Source: Rhizobiaceae bacterium (GTDB lineage: Bacteria; Pseudomonadota; Alphaproteobacteria; Rhizobiales; Rhizobiaceae). From it: DNA of 64,000 nt. Made by a program: the position numbers and the translations under genes. Below, piece by piece: positions 17,233 to 26,331 of this stretch. The notes under the pieces are model-generated. The model did no database searches and was not told where the DNA came from. It was given only the letters and a program-made list of their open reading frames with translations. Numbering within the stretch: position 1 is the first letter of the stretch; every line of letters starts with the position of its first letter. The stretch covers positions 1 through 64,000 of the forward strand of contig JANQMU010000056.1 of NCBI GenBank assembly GCA_028279875.1. Direction: 5' to 3'.

Positions 17233-18362
17233 AGGCGCCGGCTGGCCAGCGCCGCCCCCTCCGCCAGGGCAGCGATCTTGGCAAAGGCGATATCCGGATC
17301 CACGGCACCGAAGCCGGCAAACGTCCCGAAACCGCAATCCGAGCCGGCGATGACGCGGTCGGCACCGACGATCGATACGAAGCGCTCGAGCCTTTGCGCC
17401 ACCAGTTCGGGATGCTCGACAAAATTGGTCGTGGTGTCGACGACACCCGGAATCAGGACCTTGTCGTCGGGTATTTCGCCCTTTCGGTCGCGAAACACGG
17501 TCCATTCATGGGCATGCCGGGGGTTGGATGTCTCAAACAGCACATACCGTGCCTTGGTTCCCATCAACGTGCTGAAGACCTTGTCCATACCGATGTCGCA
17601 AATATGCGGCCCCTCGTAATTACCCCAGCAGATGTGGACACGGATCTGCTCGGCCGGGACATTTTGCAGCGCGTGATCGAGCGCTTCCACATGCATATGG
17701 GCGATCTTCAGGAAGTCCGCATCCGAAAGGTCGGTAAACAGCATATGGCGCGACAGAGCCAGGTCAGGGCAATCGAGCTGCAGCGTCAGGCCGGCCGCCG
17801 CAATGATCTCGTATTCCTCCTTCATCGCCTCGGCCAGCGCCGCCAGATAGGCTTCCCGGTCCGCATAATGATCGTTCGGCAGAAACAGCGAAATCACCCC
17901 GGGCGACGCGGCATTCATGAAGCCGCCCTCCGCGCCGTGTTCGGCCATCGCCGATTTGAGATTGGCGATATCCTTGTGAAGATCGACATGGTCCTTGGGC
18001 CGCACCGGCCCGGTGCACATCGGACGCGCATAGTCCGCCGTCCCGCCCGACTCGGCGAGCCTCTTGAGGAACCCGGGAAATGCCTTGAGATCGGCCGGAG
18101 CGTTGCGCGGACTGTCGCCGGAAAAGCCGGTATAGCGGTCTTTGACATAGGTCGCGTAGGAGATTTTCGACGTCTCGCCATCGCTGACCAAATCGACACC
18201 GGCCGCCACCTGCCGCCGCACCGTTTCGGACACGTTGCGCGTCATGCAGGCATCGAATGCCCCCTGATCGTAAGGCTCATCCCGTTCGCGGGCGAAGATG
18301 AAGTCGACCACCTCCTGCGTGCGCGGCAGCGACCCGACATGCGTAACCTTGATGCGCGACAC
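17229..18362 (-). CDS. MetE C-terminal-like (cobalamin-independent methionine synthase family) protein
   Basis: A 377-residue protein homologous to the catalytic domain of MetE (COG0620, UROD/MetE-like fold). The zinc-binding pattern is conserved: H243 and C245 in RVHICWGN and C343 in IAGSDCGFGTFAG, with E277 in LFETSNPRH. The N-terminal MetE half is absent, so it is not a full methionine synthase; relatives transfer alkyl groups from or to thiols, including coenzyme M-type reactions. The GTG start follows GGAAGGA. It lies 23 bases after a SnoaL-like gene in the twelve-gene operon. A thiol or methyl transfer step in that pathway is inference. Confidence 0.85.
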   Translation of the reverse strand: MSRIKVTHVGSLPRTQEVVDFIFARERDEPYDQGAFDACMTRNVSETVRRQVAAGVDLVSDGETSKISYATYVKDRYTGFSGDSPRNAPADLKAFPGFLKRLAESGGTADYARPMCTGPVRPKDHVDLHKDIANLKSAMAEHGAEGGFMNAASPGVISLFLPNDHYADREAYLAALAEAMKEEYEIIAAAGLTLQLDCPDLALSRHMLFTDLSDADFLKIAHMHVEALDHALQNVPAEQIRVHICWGNYEGPHICDIGMDKVFSTLMGTKARYVLFETSNPRHAHEWTVFRDRKGEIPDDKVLIPGVVDTTTNFVEHPELVAQRLERFVSIVGADRVIAGSDCGFGTFAGFGAVDPDIAFAKIAALAEGAALASRRL

Positions 18363-18385
18363 AGCTCTGTCCTTCCCGATTCTGC

Positions 18386-19354
18386 TCAGCCGGTTTTGAG
18401 GATGATCTGTTTCCAGATCGCGGTTTCATCGAACAGCACATATTCACGCCGCAGGCCCCACGGCCCGAACTCGGCGTGACTGGCGCCCATCACATGGACC
18501 GGCGCCCCCGATGGCGTACCCAGGCTCCCCCATCCATCATGCGTCCCGGTCAGCGACCAGCGGATCGCCGCGCGCGGCGGCATCAGCGGATCGTCGCGGC
18601 CGATCTGGTGATCGATCTTGAACACCGCATTGGGAAAACTGGCCCGCAGCCCGGTCCAGAAATGGTCGGCCGCCGAATAGGAATGGCCGGTGACGCCACC
18701 GGGATATTCCAACTGGCAGGCGCGGTCATATTCCCTGGGGATCACCGCCAGATCGGCGTTCATGATGCTCGTCAGAATATCGGCGTAGCGCGCGCCCCAT
18801 TCATTGTCATTGCCCCTGCCGCGATAGGCGCCCTGCCGATCGATCTCCGGCGTGAACGGCCTGACGCAGCTTTCGAAACCGCCTTCCCGCTCGATCAGGT
18901 CGCGGGCATAGTCCTTGGGATCCCAGCCCATCTGGCGCACCACCGCGCCCTGGTCACGGATCAGCCACTCGTCATTGACCTGGTTGTTGATGGCGTGACA
19001 GTCGGCGATGATGCGATAGACCAGTTTCTTGCCGGTCGCCTTGCCATAGATCCCGTCGCCGAGATGGGTGGCGGTCGACAGCAGCCGGTGCGACGACAGC
19101 ATGCCCTCCTCCGGCGTTCCCGACCAGATGACGTCTTCTCCCAGCAGAGTGCGATCCGGAAATTCGGCAATGGTCGCCATCGTCGCGGCGATGACATCAT
19201 GATTGCCGACAACCACGGACGGCGGCGAACGCACGATGATATCGGGGGCGTAATATTTGTTCAGGGTCGCAATGCCCCGATCTTCCCAGATCTCCTTGGT
19301 GATCCCGAGAATATAGTCGGGAAAATCCTTGAACTTGGTGTCAAAGCCCCTCAT
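18386..19354 (-). CDS. SnoaL-like (NTF2-fold) protein, double domain
   Basis: A 322-residue protein with two NTF2-like/SnoaL-like units: the first around IATLNKYYAPDIIVRSPPSVVVG and the second around ADLAVIPREYDRACQLEYPGG and ADHFWTGLRASFPNAVFKI. Members of this fold include polyketide cyclases, dehydratases and isomerases as well as non-enzymatic binders. It is the most divergent of four SnoaL-like proteins in this cluster and lacks the DFW...NW C-terminal motif of the others. Its ATG overlaps the stop of the LacI gene (ATGA). Confidence 0.8.
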   Translation of the reverse strand: MRGFDTKFKDFPDYILGITKEIWEDRGIATLNKYYAPDIIVRSPPSVVVGNHDVIAATMATIAEFPDRTLLGEDVIWSGTPEEGMLSSHRLLSTATHLGDGIYGKATGKKLVYRIIADCHAINNQVNDEWLIRDQGAVVRQMGWDPKDYARDLIEREGGFESCVRPFTPEIDRQGAYRGRGNDNEWGARYADILTSIMNADLAVIPREYDRACQLEYPGGVTGHSYSAADHFWTGLRASFPNAVFKIDHQIGRDDPLMPPRAAIRWSLTGTHDGWGSLGTPSGAPVHVMGASHAEFGPWGLRREYVLFDETAIWKQIILKTG

Positions 19355-20373
19355 TCATCCCATCCTTCCGGTTTTCGGGCGGACCCGCGCACGATCAGCG
19401 GACCGTCAATGAATATCTGTTTCGGCGCGGTTTCCGCATTCTCGATGCGCGTCAGAAGCACTTCGACGGTGGCCTCGACCATGGCGTTCGAGCGCTGGCG
19501 GACGGTGGTCAGATCGTAGCTCGACCAGGCGGCAATCGGCACGTCGTCATAGCCGACGATCGAAACATCCTCGGGCACACGCAGGCCGACTTCGGTCCGC
19601 ACAACATCCATCACCGCAAAGGCCATGTGGTCATTGGCGACAAACACCGCGTCGGGCCGCTCGGGCTTGTTGAACATGTCGCGGGCGGCGGCCTGGGCGA
19701 TCTCGAAATGAAAATCGCCGACCGTGCGGTCATGCAGCCGCATCCCGGCCGCGCTCAGACCGGCCAGGAACCCGCCCTCGCGGTCCCGCTGGGTGGATGC
19801 ACCCTCCCACCCGGCGATATGAGCAATCCGCTCATGCCCTCCGGCGATCAGGAACTCCGCCAGTCTGCGCGCACCGGCCGCATTGTCGGAGGTCACCGAC
19901 GAGAACCGTTCATCGTCCTGGCTGCGGTTGAACAGGACCACGGGGATTCCGGCGGCGTCACAGCGCTCCGCCAGTTCCGAAGACATTGCGACCGAGGCGA
20001 CGACCAGCGCGTCGACCTGGTAATCGATGATTTCGGAAAGCACCTTGTCGATATTACCGGCGGTCTGCGACGCCATGAAAATCAGGACATGATAGCCCTC
20101 GCGCTGCAGCGCGTTGGACAGTCTCTCGACGGCATCGGGATAGAACTGGTTTTCGAAATAGGCGACGACGACGCCGATGATCCGGCTTTTGCCGGTAATC
20201 AGCGAGCGCGCCAGCACATTCGGCCGGTAGCCAAGTTCGTCGGCGACTTTGCGAACCTTTTCAGCGGTTTTCAGCGGGACGCTGGCACCTGGCGTGAACA
20301 CCCGCGACACCGCCGACTGGCTGACTCCGGCGCGTTTTGCAACAAGTGTCGATGTGACCCTTTCCGTTGCCAT
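19351..20373 (-). CDS. LacI family transcriptional regulator
   Basis: A 340-residue LacI/PurR-type regulator. The N-terminal helix-turn-helix and hinge are VTSTLVAKRAGVSQSAVSR ... VRKVADELGYRPNVLARSL, followed by a periplasmic-binding-protein-like sensor domain (RIIGVVVAYFENQFYPD, VDALVVAS, DAVFVANDHMAFAVMD, VSIVGYDDVPIAAW). The ATG at 20373 overlaps the SDR stop by one base (TGATG), so it is expressed within the operon it most likely controls. Two palindromes with a central CG-like core upstream of the operon (28716-28784) are the obvious operators. The inducer is probably a pathway sugar or polyol-like compound. Confidence 0.93.
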   Translation of the reverse strand: MATERVTSTLVAKRAGVSQSAVSRVFTPGASVPLKTAEKVRKVADELGYRPNVLARSLITGKSRIIGVVVAYFENQFYPDAVERLSNALQREGYHVLIFMASQTAGNIDKVLSEIIDYQVDALVVASVAMSSELAERCDAAGIPVVLFNRSQDDERFSSVTSDNAAGARRLAEFLIAGGHERIAHIAGWEGASTQRDREGGFLAGLSAAGMRLHDRTVGDFHFEIAQAAARDMFNKPERPDAVFVANDHMAFAVMDVVRTEVGLRVPEDVSIVGYDDVPIAAWSSYDLTTVRQRSNAMVEATVEVLLTRIENAETAPKQIFIDGPLIVRGSARKPEGWDE

Positions 20374-21140
20374 CAGTCCGCCGTCCACCCGCCGTCGATC
20401 ATCAGCGCCGATCCGGTCACCAGTGCCGAAGCGTCGGATGCCAGGTAAACCACTGCACCCATGATGTCCTCGATCTCGCCGACCCGGCCGAGTTTGATCT
20501 TCTCCTCGATCCACCGGACCCGTTCGGGATTGTCGAATGTCTGCTCGGTCAAAGGCGTGCGGATGAAGGTTGGGCAGATGGTGTTGACCCGGATGCCCTG
20601 ACCGCCGAACTCGATGGCCATCGATTTGGTAAACCCTTCGACCGCGTGTTTCGATGCGCTGTAGACGGCGCGGTCAATGCCGCCGACATGGCCCATCTGC
20701 GAGGATATGGTGATCAGGGATCCCGGGCGCTCCGCCTCCAGCAGCCCCTTTGCCACGGCCTGCAGCAGGAAATAGGCGCCGCGCAGATTGACATCCATGA
20801 CCGCATCGAAATCGGCGGCCTGGGTTTCCCGCGCCGGGGCGTGACGGGCGAGCCCGGCGCTGTTGACCAGAATGTCGAACGGACCGTTCGCCTCGACCGC
20901 AGCCCGCATCGCGTCCAGATCACCGACATCGAACGGCAGGGACCGCGCCTGCCAGCCCTCGGCCTTGAACAGCCGCACGGTCTCATCGAGACGCGCCGCG
21001 TTGCGCGCCGTCAGAACGACATCGGCCCCGGCCTCGGCCAGCGCCACCGCGCAGCCCCGGCCGATCCCGGAGGTCGCGCCGGTGACCAGCGCCCGTTTGC
21101 CGTCCAGCCGGAAGGAGGGTGTTCTGGGAAGTGCAACCAT
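20373..21140 (-). CDS. Short-chain dehydrogenase/reductase (SDR)
   Basis: A 255-residue classical SDR: TGATSGIG at 20-27 for NAD(P) binding, LVNSAG, the catalytic serine in ITISSQMG, and YSASK with the catalytic Tyr and Lys; it ends with ALMIDGGWTAD. Sequence alone gives no substrate. The start overlaps the upstream SnoaL-like stop by one base, and its own stop overlaps the LacI start by one base, so three genes are coupled. With the HisD-like enzyme it probably oxidises alcohol groups of the imported compound. Confidence 0.92.
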   Translation of the reverse strand: MVALPRTPSFRLDGKRALVTGATSGIGRGCAVALAEAGADVVLTARNAARLDETVRLFKAEGWQARSLPFDVGDLDAMRAAVEANGPFDILVNSAGLARHAPARETQAADFDAVMDVNLRGAYFLLQAVAKGLLEAERPGSLITISSQMGHVGGIDRAVYSASKHAVEGFTKSMAIEFGGQGIRVNTICPTFIRTPLTEQTFDNPERVRWIEEKIKLGRVGEIEDIMGAVVYLASDASALVTGSALMIDGGWTAD

Positions 21141-22171
21141 CAGACAGGCTCCATGGATCTGGTGCGGGATTTGTTGAATTCGCGGAGCCTTGCAAATACA
21201 TCAACGCCGATCTGGCGGTAAACATCCAGAATATCGACAAGCACCCAGTTTTCGCGGATCAGGCCTTTCTCGCAGCGCCAGAAATCGAGGCTGCGCATGG
21301 TGATTTTCTGGTTTCCCGGCGCAATGCCGAGCCATCCGTCATCCGAGATCGTCATATGCATGCCGGGCCAGGCGGTAAAGCCGACATAGTCGCCATCGCC
21401 GAACAGATTGCCCTCTCCAAGGGAGCCGACCCGATCGGGCATGGCGTTCAGAAACGGGATCTGATGCCAGTTTCGAAAACCCGAAAGGCCACGCGCCGTG
21501 CCGATCCCGGAAGGGCCGTACCAACTGAAGCGCGGATGCCAATAGTCGCCGAGGCGCATCGCCTCGACCCCGCCCTCGGCGAAGTTCCCGAGCCCGGCCA
21601 GCATGTCGGAAACGAGTTTGACGCTGCCGGCCGACCGCTCCGCATCCCGGGGTCCCGCCACCAGCCCGTCCTGCGTCGCCGGACCCGGAACATGCCATTC
21701 CCGGCCGAGGCTGGGCACCATCGGCCAGGCCCCCGCCTGTATCATGACTTCCGGAATATCCCACAGCGCCTGCATTTCGACGATCCTGGCGTCCTCGACG
21801 CGGTAAAACTCGTGAAATCGCATCGCGACCTGATGTCCGGTCGGCGGGATGTCGAGCCAGGAGGCAACGAATGTCCCGGTGTAATAGCCGGCGCAGCCCA
21901 CCCAGTCCGACCCATTTGACGTTTCGCCCGCCATGACGATGGTATCGCGCCGCTCCAGATCGGGAATGGCGGCATGAAGCGGCAGCAGCACAACGTGAAA
22001 CAAATCTTGCGGGCCACCAACATTCTCGAACGGATAGGCAAGATAGATCCGCGCGTCACGGTGAAAAGCACGCGTAAGCGCCGATTTGACGGTCTCCTCC
22101 TCGAAATCATACAGCGCCCGACGCAGCGGCCGCATAAGCGCCTTGTTGCCGGTGTGGACGTCAGCGGCCAT
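21140..22171 (-). CDS. SnoaL-like (NTF2-fold) protein, double domain
   Basis: A 343-residue protein with two SnoaL-like domains, roughly 20-150 and 190-330. The second ends in a motif shared with two other cluster members: LDFWRCEKGLIRENWVLVD then RQIGVDVF. It also shares GPSGIG...GDGDYVGF with the protein encoded at 28803. Annotated relatives are often called ester cyclases, but no reaction is proven. The gene sits between the HisD-like gene (27-base gap) and the SDR (one-base overlap). Confidence 0.85.
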   Translation of the reverse strand: MAADVHTGNKALMRPLRRALYDFEEETVKSALTRAFHRDARIYLAYPFENVGGPQDLFHVVLLPLHAAIPDLERRDTIVMAGETSNGSDWVGCAGYYTGTFVASWLDIPPTGHQVAMRFHEFYRVEDARIVEMQALWDIPEVMIQAGAWPMVPSLGREWHVPGPATQDGLVAGPRDAERSAGSVKLVSDMLAGLGNFAEGGVEAMRLGDYWHPRFSWYGPSGIGTARGLSGFRNWHQIPFLNAMPDRVGSLGEGNLFGDGDYVGFTAWPGMHMTISDDGWLGIAPGNQKITMRSLDFWRCEKGLIRENWVLVDILDVYRQIGVDVFARLREFNKSRTRSMEPV

Positions 22172-22198
22172 GCGCCGCTCCGCAAAACACCGCCCGCA

Positions 22199-23512
22199 TC
22201 ATTCCGCCGCCTCTCCGTATGGCACGTTTTGCCCGCCATATCGTCGCACGCGCACATTGGCCTGCTCGGCATGGCCGACAAAGCCCTCCAGCATGCACAG
22301 CCGCGAACAATAGGCCCCAATCGTCGCCGCCGCCTCGTCGCTCGTCACCTTCTGATAGGAATGGGTCTTCAGATATTTGCCCACCCAAAGACCGCCCGTA
22401 TAGCGGCCCGCCTTCTTCGTCGGCAGCGTGTGGTTGGTGCCGATCACCTTGTCGCCATTGGCGACATTGGTCCGCGCCCCGAGGAACAAGGCTCCGTAGC
22501 AAGTCATATTGTTCAGGAACCAGTCGTCCCGGTCGGTCATCACCTGCACATGTTCCGAAGCAATGTCATCGGCAACCGCCAGCATCTCATCATAGGTATT
22601 GCAGACGATCACCTCGCCATAGTCCCGCCAGCTTGCAGCAGCGGTCTCGGCCGTCGGCAGGATAGTCAGCAGCCGGTCGATTTCGGCCAGCGTATCGCGT
22701 GCGAGCCTTTGCGAATTGGTGACCAGAACCGCCGGCGAGTTGTAGCCGTGCTCGGCCTGGCCCAGGAGGTCGGTGGCACACAGTTCGGCATCGGCGCCCG
22801 TCTCATCGGCAATCACCATGGTTTCGGTCGGCCCGGCGAACAGGTCGATCCCGACCTTGCCGAACAATTGCCGCTTGGCTTCCGCCACAAAGGCATTGCC
22901 CGGCCCGACCAGCATGTGCACCGGCTCGATGGTTTCGGTGCCGATCGCCATGGCGCCGATCGCCTGGATGCCGCCGAGCACATAGATCTCATGGGCGCCG
23001 CCGAGATGCATGGCGGCGATAACCGCCGGGTTGGGCTCGCCCTTGAAGGGCGGTGTGCAGGCGATGATGCGCGGCACGCCGGCGACCTGGGCCGTGGCCA
23101 CCGACATGTGCGCAGAGGCGACCATCGGGAACTTGCCGCCCGGCACATAGCAGCCGACCGACTGGACCGGGATGTTCCTGTGGCCGAGGATGACGCCGGG
23201 CATGGTTTCGACCTCGATATCGAGCATCGAATCGCGCTGCGCCTGGGCAAAGCCCCGCACCTGGGCCTGGGCGAATTTGATATCCTCCATGTCGCGGGCC
23301 GAGACGCGGTTCATCAGCGCTTCGATCTCGCCGGATGACAGCCGAAAAGCATCCGGCGTGTAGTTGTCGAATTTCTCCGACAGGGCACGAACCGCCGCAT
23401 CGCCCCGCGCTTCGATATCGGCCAGCGTCGCCTCGACGATGCCGCGCACCTTCGCATCGTCATCCGAACGCTCGGCGTCCGGCTTACCCCGTTTGAGAAC
23501 CTCAATTGCCAT
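22199..23512 (-). CDS. Histidinol-dehydrogenase-like NAD-dependent alcohol dehydrogenase (HpsN-like)
   Basis: A 437-residue HisD homologue. The HisD zinc and catalytic residues appear conserved: Q252 and H255 in GQAEHGYN, E320 and H321 in IASEHVQ, D354 in [10 protein letters not shown], and H414 in [11 protein letters not shown]-binding parts [12 protein letters not shown] and [12 protein letters not shown] are present. It is not in a histidine operon; non-biosynthetic HisD relatives such as sulfopropanediol 3-dehydrogenase (HpsN) oxidise a primary alcohol to the acid. GAGGAAA precedes the ATG. In this operon it likely performs a four-electron oxidation of the imported polyol-like compound. 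Confidence 0.88.
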   Translation of the reverse strand: MAIEVLKRGKPDAERSDDDAKVRGIVEATLADIEARGDAAVRALSEKFDNYTPDAFRLSSGEIEALMNRVSARDMEDIKFAQAQVRGFAQAQRDSMLDIEVETMPGVILGHRNIPVQSVGCYVPGGKFPMVASAHMSVATAQVAGVPRIIACTPPFKGEPNPAVIAAMHLGGAHEIYVLGGIQAIGAMAIGTETIEPVHMLVGPGNAFVAEAKRQLFGKVGIDLFAGPTETMVIADETGADAELCATDLLGQAEHGYNSPAVLVTNSQRLARDTLAEIDRLLTILPTAETAAASWRDYGEVIVCNTYDEMLAVADDIASEHVQVMTDRDDWFLNNMTCYGALFLGARTNVANGDKVIGTNHTLPTKKAGRYTGGLWVGKYLKTHSYQKVTSDEAAATIGAYCSRLCMLEGFVGHAEQANVRVRRYGGQNVPYGEAAE

Positions 23513-23523
23513 TCTGTTTCCTC

Positions 23524-24051
23524 TTACGCCGGTACCGGCGGTTGCTTTTCACCCCGATCGAACGCTTCCCAGCCCTCGCCCTTGAAGACATCCACGCCGA
23601 GCTGCGCCAGGACATGCGGAAAATCGACCATCACCCAGTTGTCGACGATCTTGTCATCGACCACCTTCCAGAAATCCATGTACCGGATTTCCACCCGCTT
23701 CCCGGTTGCCGCAACGCCCATGAACGGCCCGCTATGGGTCGCTTCCTGCCGCCCGAAGGCCGCCGCCCATTCGCCCATATAGAGACGGGCTTCGTCGACA
23801 CAGACCTTGTCGGAGAACGCCGCCTGGAACGGCTTTTGCCAATTGTCCTGAAAGGCCCGAATGCCGTGTTTGGTCCCGCAACCGAAATTACCCATCCAGG
23901 AAAAATCGCAGGCGAAGAACTCACCGATATCGTCGATACGGTGATCGTTGAGCCCGTCGACCATCTCCTCGATAACCGTTCGGGTTGCCGCGGTTTTCGA
24001 CATATCGGTGTCGCGGGACAAAACGGCCTGTTCCGGTCGCGATCCTCTCAT
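23524..24051 (-). CDS. SnoaL-like (NTF2-fold) protein, single domain
   Basis: A 175-residue single SnoaL-like domain, with [21 protein letters not shown] at the start of the fold and the cluster motif [20 protein letters not shown] followed by AQLGVDVF at the end. AAGGAA precedes the ATG at 24051; a second in-frame ATG at 24003 has no ribosome site. It lies between the ABC permease genes and the HisD-like gene, 11 bases from the latter. Function unknown; the fold suggests an isomerase, dehydratase or cyclase step. Confidence 0.85.
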   Translation of the reverse strand: MRGSRPEQAVLSRDTDMSKTAATRTVIEEMVDGLNDHRIDDIGEFFACDFSWMGNFGCGTKHGIRAFQDNWQKPFQAAFSDKVCVDEARLYMGEWAAAFGRQEATHSGPFMGVAATGKRVEIRYMDFWKVVDDKIVDNWVMVDFPHVLAQLGVDVFKGEGWEAFDRGEKQPPVPA

Positions 24052-24091
24052 GCAGATTTCCTTCTGTTTCCATACTTCACCGGATCACGCG

Positions 24092-25249
24092 CTACCCCTT
24101 CACCGCGCCGGCCGTCAGCCCGCTGACAATCTGCCGCTGGAAGATCATCACCAGCAGGAAGAGCGGCGCCGTGATCGACACGGCCGCGGCCACAGCCTCG
24201 ACCTGATCGGTGGTGGTTGTCTCACGGTTGAAATAGCCGGCGATCGCCGGAACCATGGTCTGGTTCTGCGCATCGAGCAGCAGAGACGTGACGAGATAAT
24301 CATTGTAGCCGAGCAGAAAACTGAACAGGCCGGTGGTGATAACGCCCGGCCACATGACCGGCATGATCACCCAGCGGAAAGCCTGAAAATGGGTGCACCC
24401 GTCTACCCGAGCCGCCTCGTCCAGCTCTGATGGAATGTTCTGGAAGAAGGACCGCAGCATCCAGATGGTGAAGGGCTGGTTGATCGCCACCAGCACGGCG
24501 ATTACGGCAAAGGGCTTGCCATACAGCGTCGGCGCAGCGTCGCCCAGGATCGGCCGCAGGATTTCCGCCGAATTGATGAACCAGGGCAGATAACCGGCGA
24601 CCAGCACCGAATGCGGCAGGGCTCGGAACACCAGGGCGATGATCAGGATCCAGAACGCCAGATTGGAGCCGGATCGCGCCAGACCGTACCCGGCAAGGGT
24701 GCCGAATGTCAGCGAAACCGTCACAACGCCGGTGGTGACGATCAGAGAATTGATGAAATTGCGGTAGAATTCATTTTCCCACCAAACCGCCGAATAATGC
24801 TCCGTGGTCAGACCGATCACCGGATTGCCAAATGAGCCCAGGGCTGAATTGACAACATTCATGATCGGCGGCAGGGCGCCGACGAAAATCAGGACAAAGG
24901 CCAGCCCCAGCAGTAGCGATCCGCAGATCCACCCGAACCAGACCTGGCCATAGGGTGAATATTGCCGCACCATGTCGGGCAACCATTTGACGGCCAATTG
25001 GGCGGTCAGAACCAGCAGCGCGATACCCGCCAGGATATCCGGCACCGAAAGCCCACTGCCTCTTTCCCGCGTCGCAGGACCGAAAATGACACTCAGCGGA
25101 TTGGAGGAGAACGCATCGATCGGCTCCTTGAAGCTCATCACGGCGATCCAGAAGATCGGGAAAGCCGCAATGAGGCACCAAATGGTCAGAAATCCTGCCG
25201 AACTGAAACGAAGAGCGGTCGACTGGCGGAAAGCCCTTGGGGTACTCAT
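24092..25249 (-). CDS. CUT1 ABC transporter permease (MalG-like)
   Basis: A 385-residue inner-membrane permease with an N-terminal span and a long periplasmic region (up to about residue 170), then the transport domain. The EAA loop that docks on the ATPase is IPSELDEAARVDGCTHFQAFRWVIMP. This fits the MalG half of carbohydrate-type (CUT1) importers, though it is longer than the usual 280 residues because of extra spans and a loop near residues 70-150. Its ATG overlaps the stop of the MalF-like gene by one base (TGATG). Confidence 0.92.
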   Translation of the reverse strand: MSTPRAFRQSTALRFSSAGFLTIWCLIAAFPIFWIAVMSFKEPIDAFSSNPLSVIFGPATRERGSGLSVPDILAGIALLVLTAQLAVKWLPDMVRQYSPYGQVWFGWICGSLLLGLAFVLIFVGALPPIMNVVNSALGSFGNPVIGLTTEHYSAVWWENEFYRNFINSLIVTTGVVTVSLTFGTLAGYGLARSGSNLAFWILIIALVFRALPHSVLVAGYLPWFINSAEILRPILGDAAPTLYGKPFAVIAVLVAINQPFTIWMLRSFFQNIPSELDEAARVDGCTHFQAFRWVIMPVMWPGVITTGLFSFLLGYNDYLVTSLLLDAQNQTMVPAIAGYFNRETTTTDQVEAVAAAVSITAPLFLLVMIFQRQIVSGLTAGAVKG

Positions 25250-26271
25250 CAGTTTGCCCCCTTGTGATCGCGCCAGGTCCGGCGCAACAGCGGATAAAGA
25301 AGGATGATAATTCCGATCATGGTCAGCATGGCGCTGGCCGATGCCCGCGATATGGAGCGGTTTCCGCTGTCATCGGGCGTCAACAGGTCGAAGGTGAGCC
25401 ACTGCAGCGAAATCACATGGGCCTCGCTGGAGAAGCCGATGATTTCGTCGAACACCCGGTAGCTGTCCATCAGGTGAATCAGTGACAGGAAAATGATCAG
25501 CGGCATGAGGTGGGGAATGACCACGTAGCGAAGACGTTCCCAACGGCTTGCACCGTCGATTATGGCGCTTTCAAGCGTGTCCTGATTGACGGTCTGCAGA
25601 CCCGCATAAAGAACGACGAAGGCAAAAGGTGCCACATGCCACACCCGGTAGCCCATCATCAGGATTTCGATCGTCCAGCCCTGGGCAAAGAGCGCAATAT
25701 CACGCTGAAGCCACCATTCCATAAAGGCCGTCATGATGCCGTCGCCGACAAATAGCCAGCGGATCGATAGCGCGCCGATAACAGGCGTGATGATAAACGG
25801 CAGAAGGGAAATGAAGATCACCGGTCCGCGAATGGCACGCGTGGCATTGTTGACGGCAACGGCCAGCGCGAGACCGACGATGATGACCAGCGGCAGTGTG
25901 ATCAATGTGAATGTCAGGGTGAACCGCAACGCCTTCCAGAAATCGATGGAAAGAAGCGCGGAAACGCTTCCTGCGGAAATCGCAGCCCAGGCGCGCTCCG
26001 GTTCGAGAACGTTGAGATAGCTCTGCCAGCCCACATATTTGGTCTCGGTGACGATCTTGCCGTCGTCACCCAAAATCGGGCGTGTCTTTTCTTCGGTGAC
26101 ACAGGTCTGTTTGAGAAACCCGGCCGTACAGTTTTCGACCTCCACCGTCTCGAATTGCGGCTGAGTCAGATAGAAACTCTGGGAGAACACGCTGACCAAC
26201 GGTGCTGCGATAAACAGCAGCATCATGAAGATGGATGGCGCCACGAAGACTGCAAATGTCTTGAACTTCAT
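25249..26271 (-). CDS. CUT1 ABC transporter permease (MalF-like)
   Basis: A 340-residue permease with an N-terminal span, a ~70-residue periplasmic insertion after it (about 35-105, containing two cysteines), and the MalF-type core. The EAA loop reads VNQDTLESAIIDGASRWERLRYVVIPHL. GGAGGA precedes the ATG. It is separated from the binding-protein gene by a strong hairpin, so the permeases are probably made in smaller amounts than the receptor. Confidence 0.92.
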   Translation of the reverse strand: MKFKTFAVFVAPSIFMMLLFIAAPLVSVFSQSFYLTQPQFETVEVENCTAGFLKQTCVTEEKTRPILGDDGKIVTETKYVGWQSYLNVLEPERAWAAISAGSVSALLSIDFWKALRFTLTFTLITLPLVIIVGLALAVAVNNATRAIRGPVIFISLLPFIITPVIGALSIRWLFVGDGIMTAFMEWWLQRDIALFAQGWTIEILMMGYRVWHVAPFAFVVLYAGLQTVNQDTLESAIIDGASRWERLRYVVIPHLMPLIIFLSLIHLMDSYRVFDEIIGFSSEAHVISLQWLTFDLLTPDDSGNRSISRASASAMLTMIGIIILLYPLLRRTWRDHKGAN

Positions 26272-26291
26272 TGGCCCGTCCTCCCCAAATC

Positions 26292-26322
26292 AGAAAAACC
26301 GGGAGGGCAGAAAGCCCTCCCG
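26292..26322 (-). terminator. Hairpin with T-run after the binding-protein gene
   Basis: CGGGAGGGC (26300-26308) pairs perfectly with GCCCTCCCG (26314-26322) around a five-base loop. Read on the minus strand, the stem is followed by GGTTTTTC, an intrinsic-terminator shape. It lies between the binding-protein gene and its permease genes, a common place for partial termination that keeps the receptor in excess. Confidence 0.75.
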
Positions 26323-26331
26323 TTCACAGTC

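Noticed and set aside
18363-18385. SAM or other riboswitch before the MetE-like gene
   Set aside because: Only 23 bases separate it from the upstream gene, leaving no room for an aptamer.
17130-18479. 449-codon plus-strand frame across the MetE-like gene
   Set aside because: Shadow of a conserved gene; composition is typical of antisense frames.
21974-23338. 454-codon plus-strand frame across the HisD-like gene
   Set aside because: The opposite strand encodes a protein with intact zinc and catalytic residues; this frame has none and no ribosome site in context.
22199-23512. Biosynthetic histidinol dehydrogenase (hisD)
   Set aside because: No his gene is nearby and the gene is embedded in an uptake/catabolic operon; sequence style is closer to the HpsN-type subgroup.
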